From Lacrimispora amygdalina (GTDB taxonomy: Bacteria; Bacillota; Clostridia; Lachnospirales; Lachnospiraceae), in contig NZ_QOHO01000014.1 of assembly GCF_003432035.1 (NCBI RefSeq), forward strand, positions 1 to 51,905: 51,905 nt of DNA. The letters run 5' to 3'. The notes below the pieces were generated by a model. The model ran no database searches. It saw nothing but the letters and a program-made list of their open reading frames with translations, and was not told where the DNA came from. Positions 42,097-51,253 of this stretch are shown in pieces. Both the position numbers and the translations under genes were made by a program. Each line of letters starts with the position of its first letter. The first letter of the stretch is position 1.

Positions 42097-43701
42097 TTAA
42101 AACCAAATAAAAGAAACGATTATAATCAGTATCACAAGTGCGGCTCCCCCTCCCAATATGAAAGCCGGTCTTATATTACCTTCATCCCGTTCCATGACAG
42201 TCTCCGGTTCCGCCAGCATTCCCCATGGACTAAGCATCAGAATTCCCTGGGGCATTTCTGATGAATTACCGCTGCTTAGGAAATTTAAAAATTCCCTCCA
42301 GTCCCGTTCTATCAGTTTTCTGCCTTCCTTAAAGTCCTCTGCAGGTATCTTTTTTTCTTTTGTGAAAAATGACTCCGGTTCTCTCCTGTTTTCTGAAACC
42401 TCTTTTTTCTTTAGAAATTGCTGATAAGCATAGCGGATCCCTTTATTGGCAGCCTCATTCACATCCGCCTTCGCCTGATATATATTCATCATATAATAGA
42501 AAATCTTATATACATCCTTAGCTTCAAAAACATGGTTTCTTACTGATGCACCTGAATATTTCAGTGACGACTGGCTCACCATCTCCTGTATCAGCTCATC
42601 TATCATCCGGTCACCTGCTTCTCTTAAATCCATGGCGAGACCTTTTTCCATTCCCAGATATGATACAAAAACCTGTGATTTTATTGACATAAGCGCCGCT
42701 AAAAATCCCCAGAGTTCCTCACTCTTTCCCGTTAATCCTGCCAGCTTAAACAAATTTCCTTCTCTGTTCATATATGCCGCAAAACGCTGGGCAGTCTCTA
42801 AATCTTTTATCTCATATACCCTTCCGGTTTTCAGCGGAGATATGGTTAAACTGGCCCCCGGAGTTTTCCCTGCTTTACCTTTTATAGAAGCACCTTTCTC
42901 CAGAATAATCATAGAGGTTTCTCTCATCAGGCTCTCTGCATATCCCTGATTATTTTTAATTGTCCCCGAGCCTGCCGGCTGGTAAATGATTCCCATACCG
43001 GTTTCATTTTCTTTATCTGAAACCGGAGTTCTGATTCCGCTTTCAATAACAGTCCCTGGTTTTCCCGCCAAATCTCCGCTTCCAAAAATCTGGTTCAGCT
43101 CTGCCTGCGTTAAATTTTTCCCCATAACGCTGCGGCAGACTGCCCCCCGCAATGCAGTGATAGATATGGGAGATCCATAATTCTTTAAAAGAAGCTCAAG
43201 ATCCCCGAGGCGTGCCATCAGCAGTTTCTGCAGCAACAGAGATAATTCCTGATTCAGCCGCCCCGTTTCTCCTCCCTCCTGTGTTCCATGGGTAAGAACC
43301 GCCAAGAGAAGCTCCTTGTAAACTTTTGCCAGCTGGTCTAATTCCTCCGGAAAGGAAAGATTTTCAGAAGGACGCCAATCCGCGAACTCACGAAAAGCCT
43401 CTTTCCATTCTTCTTCATCCCAAACCTCCGGAGAATCACTAACGGAAGCAGTGTCTCTGGCCGGTCTGGACTTTTCTGATTTCTCCGTTTTTTCAGAATC
43501 GCTGTTCTTTGCCTCTTCCTTCAAAGACTGAGTCTGAGCAACCACCTCATTGAGCATTATTTCTCCTGAGATTATTTTCTCATTCACTTTTAAAGCCTCA
43601 GCAGCCAGATCCAGGCCTGCCTTCTCACTCATTTTACCCTCTGCAGTCCCCTCTGCCTTTAAATCCCCGGGGACTGCAGGGTCCTGCACCCTGATTTCCA
43701 T
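42097..43701 (-). CDS. Tail-anchored protein of unknown function
   Basis: A 534-residue protein I do not recognise. The N-terminal 95 residues are acidic and disordered-looking (KNSDSEKTEKSEKSR). The middle (about 95-450) is helix-rich, with LNQELSLLLQKLLMARLGDL near 150 and a Leu/Met-rich stretch near 340. Residues 515-533 are a single hydrophobic helix (GGAALVILIIIVSFIWF) at the very end, with an acidic and short basic segment before it and no signal peptide, so it should be anchored with its bulk in the cytoplasm. It follows pyrC by 28 bases and may be its operon partner. Flagellar assembly or cell-envelope roles are only guesses. Confidence 0.7.
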   Translation of the reverse strand: MEIRVQDPAVPGDLKAEGTAEGKMSEKAGLDLAAEALKVNEKIISGEIMLNEVVAQTQSLKEEAKNSDSEKTEKSEKSRPARDTASVSDSPEVWDEEEWKEAFREFADWRPSENLSFPEELDQLAKVYKELLLAVLTHGTQEGGETGRLNQELSLLLQKLLMARLGDLELLLKNYGSPISITALRGAVCRSVMGKNLTQAELNQIFGSGDLAGKPGTVIESGIRTPVSDKENETGMGIIYQPAGSGTIKNNQGYAESLMRETSMIILEKGASIKGKAGKTPGASLTISPLKTGRVYEIKDLETAQRFAAYMNREGNLFKLAGLTGKSEELWGFLAALMSIKSQVFVSYLGMEKGLAMDLREAGDRMIDELIQEMVSQSSLKYSGASVRNHVFEAKDVYKIFYYMMNIYQAKADVNEAANKGIRYAYQQFLKKKEVSENRREPESFFTKEKKIPAEDFKEGRKLIERDWREFLNFLSSGNSSEMPQGILMLSPWGMLAEPETVMERDEGNIRPAFILGGGAALVILIIIVSFIWF

Positions 43702-43729
43702 CTTTTATCCTTTTCTGAAGTATATCTGA

Positions 43730-45019
43730 TTAATCTTTTTCATCCTGATATACGATCTTACCCCTGCAGATCGTATATTTTACTTTTCCAAAAAGCTTCT
43801 GCCCGGTAAACGGAGAGTTAGAGGATTTGGAAACGTATTCGCCTGCCGTCCACTCCTCTTCCGGATCAAAAAGTACCAGATCTGCCATGCCGCCTGTTTT
43901 CAGTACTCCGCAGTCCAGCCGGTATAATCTTGCCGGATTAATGCTCATCTTTTCCAACAGCTGCATCATCGTTAAATGCCCCTGTCTGACCAGAATGGAC
44001 ACTCCCAGTCCAAGGGCAGTTTCCAGGCCAATAATTCCGCTGGGCGCCTCCAGAAGAGACTTTGCTTTTTCTTCCGTACTGTGAGGTGCGTGATCCGTAG
44101 CAATAATATCAATGCTTCCATCTTTCAGGCCCTCTATGACAGCCAGGCGGTCTGCTTCTGTCCGAAGAGGCGGATTCATCTTTGCCAGACTTCCATGGGA
44201 AAGCACAGCTTCTTCTGTCAGGGTGAAATGATGGGGGGTCACTTCTGCATAAACATCCGCTCCTAAATCCTTTGCAAACCGCACCATGCGGACCGACGCG
44301 GCAGAACTGATATGCTGAATGTCCACCGCAGCCTTTGTATGGAGAGCAAGCATACAGTCTCTTGCCACCAGGCTGTCCTCTGCCGCTGCCGGAGAACCGT
44401 AAATACCAAGCCGGTCTGATACTGCTCCATGATTGATGCCGTTGTTTTCAATTAATGCGGGATCCTCCTCATGAAAGCTTAAAGGAAGATTTAAACTGGC
44501 TGCTTTTTCCATAGCCTTTTTCACCAGTTCGGAATCCATAAGCGGAATCCCGTCATCTGTAAAACCTGCTGCTCCATGAGCTGCCAGTTCCTCCATATCA
44601 GTCAGTTCACGCCCCTTCAGCCCTTTGGATACTGCCGCCGCATGCAGGACATTGATTCCTGTTTTCTTTCCTTCCTTCATCACATATTCCAATGTATCTA
44701 TATTATCCACCGGCGGCCTGGTATTTGCCATGCATACAACCGTTGTAAATCCACCTTTGGCAGCTGCTCTTGCGCCTGTCTGAATATCCTCTTTATAAGT
44801 GAGACCTGGATCCCGAAAATGAACATGTACGTCCACAAGTCCCGGTGCTGCAATCAGACCGGAGGCATCAATCACCACATCTTCCTTTGACATTGCAGCG
44901 CCTGAAGGAATCTGTCCTGTTCCCATCCCCGTTATTATCCCATCTTCAATACAGATATCCATGTCCTGTTCTGTATTGGTCGCAGGATCTATTACATGAG
45001 CATTTTTAATCCATATCAT
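43730..45019 (-). CDS. pyrC: Dihydroorotase
   Basis: A 429-residue class I dihydroorotase, third enzyme of pyrimidine synthesis, interconverting carbamoyl aspartate and dihydroorotate. Metal-binding motifs are DVHVHFRDPGLTYKEDI near residue 62, the metal-region AKGGFTTVVCMANTRP near 90, HEED near 180, and the catalytic ATDHAPH near 310. It overlaps by four bases the small ThrE gene upstream. No other pyr genes are in the window, so it is separated from the main pyrimidine cluster or is a lone paralogue. Confidence 0.94.
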   Translation of the reverse strand: MIWIKNAHVIDPATNTEQDMDICIEDGIITGMGTGQIPSGAAMSKEDVVIDASGLIAAPGLVDVHVHFRDPGLTYKEDIQTGARAAAKGGFTTVVCMANTRPPVDNIDTLEYVMKEGKKTGINVLHAAAVSKGLKGRELTDMEELAAHGAAGFTDDGIPLMDSELVKKAMEKAASLNLPLSFHEEDPALIENNGINHGAVSDRLGIYGSPAAAEDSLVARDCMLALHTKAAVDIQHISSAASVRMVRFAKDLGADVYAEVTPHHFTLTEEAVLSHGSLAKMNPPLRTEADRLAVIEGLKDGSIDIIATDHAPHSTEEKAKSLLEAPSGIIGLETALGLGVSILVRQGHLTMMQLLEKMSINPARLYRLDCGVLKTGGMADLVLFDPEEEWTAGEYVSKSSNSPFTGQKLFGKVKYTICRGKIVYQDEKD

Positions 45020-45489
45020 CGTTTCTTTCTCCCTTTCTCTTCTAATACCCGTTTGTCCTTCTTTGCAGCAAAGCGAAAGAATCCCTGAGGCAGTTCAAAA
45101 ACAAACACAATACCAAGCACGATGGCTACCGCCACTTTCAGAGCCAGGAATCCTGTGCGGGCAGCTAGTGCCGTGTCATCAGTCACAATATAGTAAGCAG
45201 TCCAGTATACCAGCGCACCCGGAACTAACGGAAAAATACCGGAAATTAAAAAGATGGTTACCGGGCACTTCTTTCTGACCGCGAATATCCTGGAAAGAAA
45301 AATTACTGCAATCGTTGCATACAGCGCAGATGCCGGCTCTGAGAGCCCCTTTTCCAGCATACTGTATACAAACCAGCCTGTTCCGCCAATCAGGCCACAA
45401 TAAGGGTAATATATGGCAGGCACTCCGAACAGCAGGGCAAATGCAACCGTACCCAGGGCTGCAACTGCCATCTCATATAAAGCTGTCAC
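45016..45489 (-). CDS. Threonine/serine exporter, ThrE small subunit
   Basis: A 157-residue membrane protein with four or five helices, matching the C-terminal half of ThrE (DUF3815). The YYPYCGLIGGTGWF segment near residue 27 and FPLVPGALVYWTAYY near 85 are typical. In this split form it should pair with the larger protein encoded directly upstream. It overlaps that gene and pyrC by four bases each. Confidence 0.88.
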   Translation of the reverse strand: MTALYEMAVAALGTVAFALLFGVPAIYYPYCGLIGGTGWFVYSMLEKGLSEPASALYATIAVIFLSRIFAVRKKCPVTIFLISGIFPLVPGALVYWTAYYIVTDDTALAARTGFLALKVAVAIVLGIVFVFELPQGFFRFAAKKDKRVLEEKGRKKR

Positions 45490-46274
45490 AGAAATCCACC
45501 TCCTGTAAACCGGTTAAGCAGGCCAAATACCATTCCCACTCCCATGGCAATGCAGAAAAATACCAGCAGTGCATCCAGCATGCGGACAGAACCTGCGATA
45601 TAATCTCCATCTGCAATATCACGTATGGCATTGGTAAATGCAACTCCTGGAATCAGGGGCATGATAGAACCAATAATCATGTAGTTTAAATGATCTCCCA
45701 GGTGAAGCATATACAACAGAGTGCACAGCGCAGTGACAAGTGCACCTCCTCCAATATTGCCTACCAGCTTGGAAAGATGGGGACCAAACAGATAAATCAC
45801 ATATACGTAAAGCAGTACTCCGGGAAAAAACGCTGCTGCTGCATCCTTTAAATTGCCGCCAAACAAATAACAAAAACAGGCACTTCCAACTCCTGATGCC
45901 AGAATCTGCATTCTCTTTGATTTGCCCGGCATCTGCTGAATCAGTACCAGCCTGTCCCTTACTTCACCGGGAGTTAAGGATCCTCGCTCTATTTCTCTGG
46001 AAAGCTGATTGACTGCAGCCACCCGGTCCAAATGTGTTCCACTCACCGGAATATGCTGAACCTTTGCAAACATTTCCTCTCTCTGGTTTCCTGCAGTAGT
46101 AAAGATTCCATTACTTAATACAAAAGAGCTGCAGGATTCAATTCCATAACGGCGGCAGATCCGGTCCATGGTTTCTTCCACCCGAAAGATCTCAGCTCCA
46201 TTCTCCAGTAGAATATGACCTGCCAGCATGGCAGCATCTAAAACCTCACGTTCTTCCTCTTTCCGCTCATTCAT
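45486..46274 (-). CDS. Threonine/serine exporter, ThrE large subunit
   Basis: A 262-residue membrane protein with the ThrE N-terminal domain (DUF1212): AGHILLENGAEIFRVEETMDR near residue 20, in which GAEIFRVEET is the family signature, then five helices from about 120, including IIGSIMPLIPGVAFTNAIRD with the conserved PxxPG motif. I start at 46274, ten bases after AGGAG, giving an eight-base overlap with the MBL gene; the longer frame runs further into that gene. Together with the next gene it forms a complete exporter. Confidence 0.9.
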   Translation of the reverse strand: MNERKEEEREVLDAAMLAGHILLENGAEIFRVEETMDRICRRYGIESCSSFVLSNGIFTTAGNQREEMFAKVQHIPVSGTHLDRVAAVNQLSREIERGSLTPGEVRDRLVLIQQMPGKSKRMQILASGVGSACFCYLFGGNLKDAAAAFFPGVLLYVYVIYLFGPHLSKLVGNIGGGALVTALCTLLYMLHLGDHLNYMIIGSIMPLIPGVAFTNAIRDIADGDYIAGSVRMLDALLVFFCIAMGVGMVFGLLNRFTGGGFL

Positions 46275-47007
46275 GAATTTGATTCTCCTGTTCCAGAATA
46301 AAGGATTCTCCGTCTCTTTCAATCATAATAATCCTGTCCCGGTAAGGCGCGGAAACCTCCATGGCCTTTAACTGCCCAATTACGGAAAAGTTCCCCCAGC
46401 AATGCATTGGAAAAGCATGTAATACCTCCGCCTTTCTCATAAATTCATCAAATCCAAGATAGAAGGCACCCTCCTGTCTGGGGTCCAGAGGCAGAAAGGC
46501 TACATCAATCTTCATACCGGCCAGCTTATCCACTTCCAATGAATACTTCCTTGCCATATCACGGTTCCAATCCTCCGTTTCACCTTCCCATCTCCAGTTA
46601 TTTAAATCACCTGCATGATATATGGCTGCCCCATCCCCTTTTACAAGAAAAGCAACCCCTTCATCTGTAGAATCGAAGGTTGTAACTTCCAGCTGTTTAT
46701 TCCCGCCGTCATTGTACGAAAGCCTGACAGTCTCCCCCGGCTTTACAAATAAAGTGCGCTCTCTCAGTTCCTCCCTGACCTTCTTCTTAGAAATATCATC
46801 AGAAAGAACATAATGAACGTCTCTTAATCCGGCTCCCAAATCAAAGATCATTTCCGAATAATGATCTCCATGACGGTGGCTTGCGAAGATGATAAGTGGT
46901 TTATTCATATCCAGTTTCGGGATCGTACCCTGGGTATAATCAAAAAGCAGGGCGGCAGAACTCAGTTCTACCAGGAATGCGCTGTGATGAACATAAGTAA
47001 TTTTCAT
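46267..47007 (-). CDS. MBL-fold metallo-hydrolase
   Basis: A 246-residue metallo-beta-lactamase-fold protein of the UlaG/YtnP-like L-ascorbate-6-phosphate lactonase-type group. The metal site is visible as FASHRHGDHYSEM near residue 40 (HxHxDH), AAIYHAGDLNNWRW near 130 and AFPMHCWGNF near 200. The substrate is unknown. AGGAGG precedes the ATG, and a TATAAT lies about 36 bases upstream. It appears to begin a transcript MBL-ThrE-ThrE-pyrC-unknown, with overlaps between successive genes. Confidence 0.82.
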   Translation of the reverse strand: MKITYVHHSAFLVELSSAALLFDYTQGTIPKLDMNKPLIIFASHRHGDHYSEMIFDLGAGLRDVHYVLSDDISKKKVREELRERTLFVKPGETVRLSYNDGGNKQLEVTTFDSTDEGVAFLVKGDGAAIYHAGDLNNWRWEGETEDWNRDMARKYSLEVDKLAGMKIDVAFLPLDPRQEGAFYLGFDEFMRKAEVLHAFPMHCWGNFSVIGQLKAMEVSAPYRDRIIMIERDGESFILEQENQIHE

Positions 47008-47090
47008 GAAAATCGGCCTCCTATTAATGACTGTTTGGAGAAATTATATCACATACTAATCCGTTCTGCATAGCAGATGTGCGCAAAAAA

Positions 47091-47112
47091 GGCGGAGACA
47101 TTCGTCCCCGCC
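47091..47112 (-). terminator. Terminator of the repeat-lipoprotein gene
   Basis: GGCGGAGAC pairs with GTCCCCGCC (one G-T pair) over a four-base loop; on the minus strand TTTTTTG follows. Confidence 0.78.
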
Positions 47113-47155
47113 CACGGAAATTTTCCATTCCTTCTAAGCTGTTATTTCTATATAA

Positions 47156-47461
47156 TTAGTTAGCAGCCTTTGTAGACTCTGCAGCTTCAGAAGATACTTC
47201 TTCGCTGGATGCTTCTTCAGAAGATTCTTTTACAGATGCTTCCTCTTTTGTTTCTTTTACAGACTCAGAAGATTCCTCTGTTGTAACTTCTTCTTTAGCA
47301 GCTGCTTCTGTTGTAACTGCTTCTGTTGTAGCGGCTTCTGTTGTAACTGCTTCTGTTGCTGCAGTTGTTTCAGCAGTCTTTGTGCTGCCACATGCAGAAA
47401 TTGCTGCCATTGTTAATACTGCTACGCCTGTAAGTACAAGTTTCTTTGTTGTTAATTTCAT
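47156..47461 (-). CDS. Low-complexity Thr/Glu/Ser-rich lipoprotein
   Basis: A 101-residue lipoprotein. The signal MKLTTKKLVLTGVAVLTMAA ends in ISAC (lipidated Cys24). The mature part is entirely low-complexity: VTTEA-type pentapeptides, then Ser/Glu/Lys-rich stretches (VKESSEEASSEEVSSEAAES). It is very acidic and should be an extended, disordered surface polypeptide. No family function is known to me. The pentapeptides come from 15-bp DNA repeats (47304-47363) that could vary in number. It has a clear promoter, AGGAGG and terminator, so it is a complete single-gene unit. Confidence 0.82.
   Translation of the reverse strand: MKLTTKKLVLTGVAVLTMAAISACGSTKTAETTAATEAVTTEAATTEAVTTEAAAKEEVTTEESSESVKETKEEASVKESSEEASSEEVSSEAAESTKAAN
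47304..47363. repeat. Four tandem 15-bp repeats inside the lipoprotein gene
   Basis: GCTTCTGTTGTAACT occurs at 47304 and 47334, with GCTTCTGTTGTAGCG at 47319 and GCTTCTGTTGCTGCA at 47349. In-frame copies encode TTEA pentapeptides, so copy-number changes would keep the frame. Confidence 0.85.
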
Positions 47462-47546
47462 AATTATTCTCCTCCTTGCGGCTACCTATGTTTTATTGTT
47501 GAATATGTATGCCGCGGCTTTTTTTTGATTTCTAAAGCTGAGACAC

Positions 47547-47575
47547 AGTTTAACACCTTCAGAAAATAAAGTCAA
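47547..47575 (-). promoter_or_regulatory. Promoter of the repeat-lipoprotein gene
   Basis: On the minus strand TTGACT (47570-47575), 17 bases and TAAACT (47547-47552), giving a leader of about 80 bases. Confidence 0.6.
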
Positions 47576-47796
47576 TGAATTCATTATGATTTTTTTCTTA
47601 ATTTAAAAGTGGCAAATTCTTAATTAAATTTACAAATAGCCAGGATATGTCAAATAATAAATTATGAAATTATACTCTTGAGTTTTTTTTATTTCATTTG
47701 TTTGGATTTTGTCCATTCGAAAAATAAACCAGTTTTTTCCTATATACTTGTTAAATTTTTATAGATTTTGACCAAATATTTTTCTCTTTTTCTCCG

Positions 47797-47825
47797 TTGC
47801 AGATGATTTTAGTACCTGTTATACT
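47797..47825 (+). promoter_or_regulatory. Nitroreductase promoter
   Basis: TTGCAG (47797-47802), 17 bases and TATACT (47820-47825), 46 bases before the start codon. Confidence 0.6.
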
Positions 47826-47871
47826 TTAAAAATAACTACTTATTGATCATGATAAACAGGAGGAATCAAAT

Positions 47872-48441
47872 ATGTTAAAAGAACTCGTCTCCAAGTGCCG
47901 CACATACCGCCGCTTCTATCAGGAAACTCCTATTTCTGAGGAGGATCTGCTGGAACTCATTGATCTTGCCAGACTCACTGCCTCAACCGCCAATTCTCAG
48001 GCTCTGAAATTCAGAATCAGTCATACACCGGAGGAAAATGCCCTGATTTTTGATACTCTGGGCTGGGCCGGCGCACTTCCGGACTGGGATGGACCGGTAG
48101 AAGGCGAGCGTCCCTCTGCCTACATCGTGATCCTCTGCGATTTGTCACTTGGAAAGAATAAGCTTACCGATGATGGTATCGCCGCCCAGACCATTATGCT
48201 GGGAGCGACAGAAAAGGGCTACGGCGGCTGTATGCTGGGAAATGTTCAAAGAAGCCAGCTGGCCGAAGCTCTTGGTATCGATACTTCTCTTTATTCTGTT
48301 GATCTTGTTCTGGCTCTTGGAAAGCCAAAGGAAGAGGTGGTCATCGTACCTGTAAAGGAGGACGGAAGCGTTACTTATTACAGAGACGAAAATCAGATTC
48401 ACTATGTTCCAAAAAGAGCATTAAAGGATATTATTATCTGA
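47872..48441 (+). CDS. Nitroreductase-family flavoprotein
   Basis: A 189-residue FMN-dependent nitroreductase-fold protein. The N-terminal FMN-phosphate motif is KCRTYRRFYQETPISEEDL, the ASTANSQALKFRI segment near residue 37 lies by the flavin, and AAQTIMLGATEKGYGGCMLG near 104 is the conserved helix and glycine loop. It should reduce a quinone, nitro or similar electron-poor compound with NAD(P)H; the physiological substrate is not determined. AGGAGG precedes the start. It is monocistronic, ended by the hairpin at 48459-48495. Confidence 0.88.
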   Translation: MLKELVSKCRTYRRFYQETPISEEDLLELIDLARLTASTANSQALKFRISHTPEENALIFDTLGWAGALPDWDGPVEGERPSAYIVILCDLSLGKNKLTDDGIAAQTIMLGATEKGYGGCMLGNVQRSQLAEALGIDTSLYSVDLVLALGKPKEEVVIVPVKEDGSVTYYRDENQIHYVPKRALKDIII

Positions 48442-48458
48442 TTTTATTAAAAATGGAA

Positions 48459-48495
48459 AAACAGCCGGCCAGGAAAATCCCGGTACCGGCTGTTT
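48459..48495. terminator. Terminator between nitroreductase and zinc-ribbon genes
   Basis: AAACAGCCGG and CCGGCTGTTT form a perfect 10-bp stem between two convergent genes, the 3' arm touching the stop codon of the minus-strand gene; TAAAATTTC and TTTTCCATTTTT follow on the two strands. Confidence 0.75.
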
Positions 48496-48874
48496 AAAAT
48501 TTCTGTCCGCATTTGGGACAATACTCAAAATCCTCAGTTGTTTCATATCCGCAGCGGGAGCATTGCCTTTTATACCACTCCTCATTTCTTCGGCCGGATT
48601 GAACCAGTGTTAAATCCTGTTCTTCAATTTCAACCGGTTCTCTCCGGCTTAATTTCTTACCCTTTTCTCCGTCCAGTTCATAAACAGTATTACAGCAGGA
48701 CATCTGTACATAATAATGTCTGTTCCATTTTATAACTGGAATAAAAAATATACTGAAATAGCTGTAGGTCATAAATACCTGATATCTGCCATAACCGCCG
48801 CACAAGGCACAGATCACTGTCTTTGTATAATCCAGCAGCTTTTTTCCCTGACTCATTCCGCATATGAAAAACAT
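48494..48874 (-). CDS. Zinc-ribbon domain protein
   Basis: A 126-residue protein. A C-terminal zinc ribbon has CSRCGY near residue 105 and CPKCGQ near 119. The N-terminal part has a further CALCGGYG near 22 and a hydrophobic stretch SYFSIFFIPVIKW near 37, then YYVQMSCCNTVYEL, which resembles the bacterial zinc-ribbon family whose members carry an N-terminal CxxC and an FFIP motif. Function unknown. AGGAGG precedes the ATG, and a promoter lies at 48934-48963. Confidence 0.78.
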   Translation of the reverse strand: MFFICGMSQGKKLLDYTKTVICALCGGYGRYQVFMTYSYFSIFFIPVIKWNRHYYVQMSCCNTVYELDGEKGKKLSRREPVEIEEQDLTLVQSGRRNEEWYKRQCSRCGYETTEDFEYCPKCGQKF

Positions 48875-48933
48875 GGTATCCTCCTGAACTCGCTCAAATG
48901 ATGATGCGGCAGCCGCAAACTTCTCGGATAACT

Positions 48934-48963
48934 ATTATAATGCTATGAGTATACCATAAACAA
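48934..48963 (-). promoter_or_regulatory. Zinc-ribbon gene promoter
   Basis: On the minus strand TTGTTT (48958-48963), 18 bases and consensus TATAAT (48934-48939). Confidence 0.58.
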
Positions 48964-49000
48964 TTTTTCTTTACAAGCAAGGTAAGACACGGCAAAAAGA

Positions 49001-49021
49001 CTTATACAAACTTTGTATAAG
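49001..49021 (-). terminator. Flagellin gene terminator
   Basis: CTTATACAAA and TTTGTATAAG pair perfectly; on the minus strand TCTTTTTG follows. A smaller AGCCT/AGGCT hairpin lies nearer the flagellin stop. Confidence 0.75.
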
Positions 49022-49056
49022 CCCTTCTGCTTACAATCCAGCCTAAAAGGCTATAA

Positions 49057-51210
49057 TTATTTTAATAACTGAAGAACTCCCTGAGGAACCTGGTTAGCCT
49101 GAGCCAGCATGGCCTGAGAAGCCTGAACAAGAATATTATTCTTGGTATAAGCCATCATTTCTTTTGCCATATCAACATCACGAACACGGCTTTCAGCAGC
49201 TGACATATTTTCACTCGTTACACTTAAGTTGTTAATTGTATGCTCTAATCGGTTCTGAATCGCACCAAGGTCACCACGAGTAGAGGATACAGTATTAATT
49301 GCATTTTTTATAACTGCAATTGCTGATGTTGCTCCAGAATCAGTGCTGATATCAACAGCTGAAATTCCCAATGATTTTACACTGGTAGAGGAAATTTTTA
49401 CTGACATTCTGTTGAAATTATCTGCTGTATCACCAATCTGAAGAGTAAGACCTGCGCCTTGTGCAGATGCCCCCTTTGTTAAGTTGGACTCAGTCAGCTT
49501 AACTGCAGCTCCTTGAGCACTGGCTCCGGTAACTCCATCCTCAGTCAGCTTATCTGCCAGTTTAGATGCCAGCTGTTCACTTGTATCCGTTGCAGAATAT
49601 ACAATCTTTGTATCACCCTCTGCTACTTCTTCGTCTGCCCTAGTCACAAAAGTATAATTATTTCCTCCAACGGAAACACTGGTACCGTTCACCATCTTGG
49701 ATGCGTCGAAAGTTGCAAGTGTACCATTTCCTGTATCAGCGCTTGCAGATACAAGCGTTAGCTGTTTAGCGGTGGCAATTGTTGATGCATTAGTTGCGGT
49801 TTTTGTTGCATCATCTCTTATTACAGCACCTCTAGATGTAGACTCCGAAATTATAATCTTACCGCCTGCTGCTGAAGATGCAACATACCCACCATTGTTA
49901 TTTGTTCCGCTTTCCTCTGCAGTTATTGCAGCAGCCAGTTTATCAGCTACAGTATCTGCATTGTCGCTGTCATTAACCATCACAGTCGTATATTTATCTC
50001 TTTCATCTGAATCTGTTGGTAAGCCCTTTAATTCAGCATTGCTGCTCTGAATGACGTATGTTCTGTCTCCTACTGTGATTGCTCTGTTATGGGCTGACTT
50101 ACCTGCATTTGAACTATCTAAATCCAAAGACAGTTCTTTACTTGCCACCTGATAGGAAGCTGCTTTTCCTTCAACATAATCAGTCTCTTTACCCGCAAGT
50201 TTACCGTATGCGATTGGGTTTTCAGTAGTTCCATCATATTTTTCTTTTAAAGTCGCAGTCGCAGCAGTTATATCATCGGCTTTCATATCACTTGTATCTA
50301 CAGAAACAGCACCTAATTTTGAACCATCTACAATTTCGCCGGTGCCCGCTACAGTCTTGTCCGCTTTGGCAGTAATTGTTATGATGTTTCCATCAGTGGA
50401 GACGTCATAAAGGTCTGTAAATTTACCAGCTTCACCGCCGCCTGCAAATGCTGCACCACTGTCGGTTACGGCTGATATGTTTCCTGATGGACCGCCTGCA
50501 AATGCATCAGCAATATTTTCAGTAGTAACGCTCTTACCAGCAGCAATTTCAATTTTAACCGTCTGATCCGCACCGGCATTATCCTTATATTTAAATGTAA
50601 GATTTTTAGCAGCACTATCACTATTTGTAATATTACCAACATAGAATTTTGCTGAATAGTCAACTGCTGTTGTTGCTGCTTCCTTTTTACCTGAAGTTAC
50701 CTTGTCGAAAGCCCCAAGAGCCTTAGTTGTCTCAGCTGGGTTTGTCTTAACAGTGATCGCTGCAGTTGTAATTGCTTTCGTCTGGTTAACGGAGCCGTCC
50801 AACAAGTTGATTCCATTGAAATTCGTACTATCTGAAATTCGATTAATTTCTGCCTTCAGAGAATTAACTTCCTTCTGAAGATTTTGCCTGTCAACTTGAT
50901 CCTGATAAGTAGCATTAGCAGACTGATCAGCAAGCTCCACCATACGATTCAGCATAGAATGAACTTCTGTTAAAGCACCTTCTGCTGTCTGTACCAGTGA
51001 GATACCGTCATTTGCATTTTTCTGGGCTGTTTCAAGACCTGTGATCTGTGCTCTCATTTTTTCTGAAATAGCAAGACCCGCAGCATCGTCACCAGCACGG
51101 TTGATCCGATATCCAGAGGATAATTTCTCCAGATTCTTTGATACCGTATTATTGTTGTTTCCTAACTGCCTGTATGCATTTAATGCTGCAATATTGTGTT
51201 GAATTCTCAT
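49057..51210 (-). CDS. fliC: Flagellin, unusually large
   Basis: A 717-residue flagellin, the filament subunit exported by the flagellar type III system. The conserved N-terminal D0/D1 region (1-140) opens [20 protein letters not shown] and includes [20 protein letters not shown]. The C-terminal D1/D0 region (about 620-717) includes [20 protein letters not shown] and ends [14 protein letters not shown]. Between lie some 480 residues of Ala/Thr/Asp/Gly-rich variable sequence, probably surface-exposed D2/D3 domains; many clostridial flagellins are only about 275-400 residues. Thr/Ser richness would suit glycosylation (inference). The leader carries CsrA-type sites, and csrA lies directly upstream. 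Confidence 0.95.
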   Translation of the reverse strand: MRIQHNIAALNAYRQLGNNNNTVSKNLEKLSSGYRINRAGDDAAGLAISEKMRAQITGLETAQKNANDGISLVQTAEGALTEVHSMLNRMVELADQSANATYQDQVDRQNLQKEVNSLKAEINRISDSTNFNGINLLDGSVNQTKAITTAAITVKTNPAETTKALGAFDKVTSGKKEAATTAVDYSAKFYVGNITNSDSAAKNLTFKYKDNAGADQTVKIEIAAGKSVTTENIADAFAGGPSGNISAVTDSGAAFAGGGEAGKFTDLYDVSTDGNIITITAKADKTVAGTGEIVDGSKLGAVSVDTSDMKADDITAATATLKEKYDGTTENPIAYGKLAGKETDYVEGKAASYQVASKELSLDLDSSNAGKSAHNRAITVGDRTYVIQSSNAELKGLPTDSDERDKYTTVMVNDSDNADTVADKLAAAITAEESGTNNNGGYVASSAAGGKIIISESTSRGAVIRDDATKTATNASTIATAKQLTLVSASADTGNGTLATFDASKMVNGTSVSVGGNNYTFVTRADEEVAEGDTKIVYSATDTSEQLASKLADKLTEDGVTGASAQGAAVKLTESNLTKGASAQGAGLTLQIGDTADNFNRMSVKISSTSVKSLGISAVDISTDSGATSAIAVIKNAINTVSSTRGDLGAIQNRLEHTINNLSVTSENMSAAESRVRDVDMAKEMMAYTKNNILVQASQAMLAQANQVPQGVLQLLK

Positions 51211-51253
51211 ATGTATTACCTCCTTGAATTATGACAGGGACATCCGTTTCCCT
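51211..51253 (-). promoter_or_regulatory. Flagellin leader with two CsrA-type binding sites
   Basis: On the minus strand AGGGA and TCCCT (51236-51253) form a hairpin whose eight-base loop AACGGATG presents GGA, close to the CsrA consensus ACARGGAUGU. A second site, TCAAGGAGGT, overlaps the ribosome site just before the flagellin ATG. A structured upstream GGA site plus one over the ribosome site is the layout known for Bacillus subtilis hag. Confidence 0.7.

Larger units (their letters stand above)
47462..47871. other. AT-rich divergent intergenic region
   Basis: A 410-base gap between the divergent lipoprotein and nitroreductase genes. Apart from the two promoters listed separately (47547-47575 and 47797-47825), it is AT-rich with T-runs. 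I see no gene, convincing hairpin or RNA element in the central 47580-47790. Confidence 0.6.

Noticed and set aside
47304-47363. Short tandem repeats as a CRISPR array
   Set aside because: The 15-bp units are contiguous, without spacers, and lie in frame inside a coding region; no cas gene is nearby.
49057-51210. Possible metallopeptidase flagellin (flagellinolysin)
   Set aside because: No HExxH zinc motif is visible in the variable central region.
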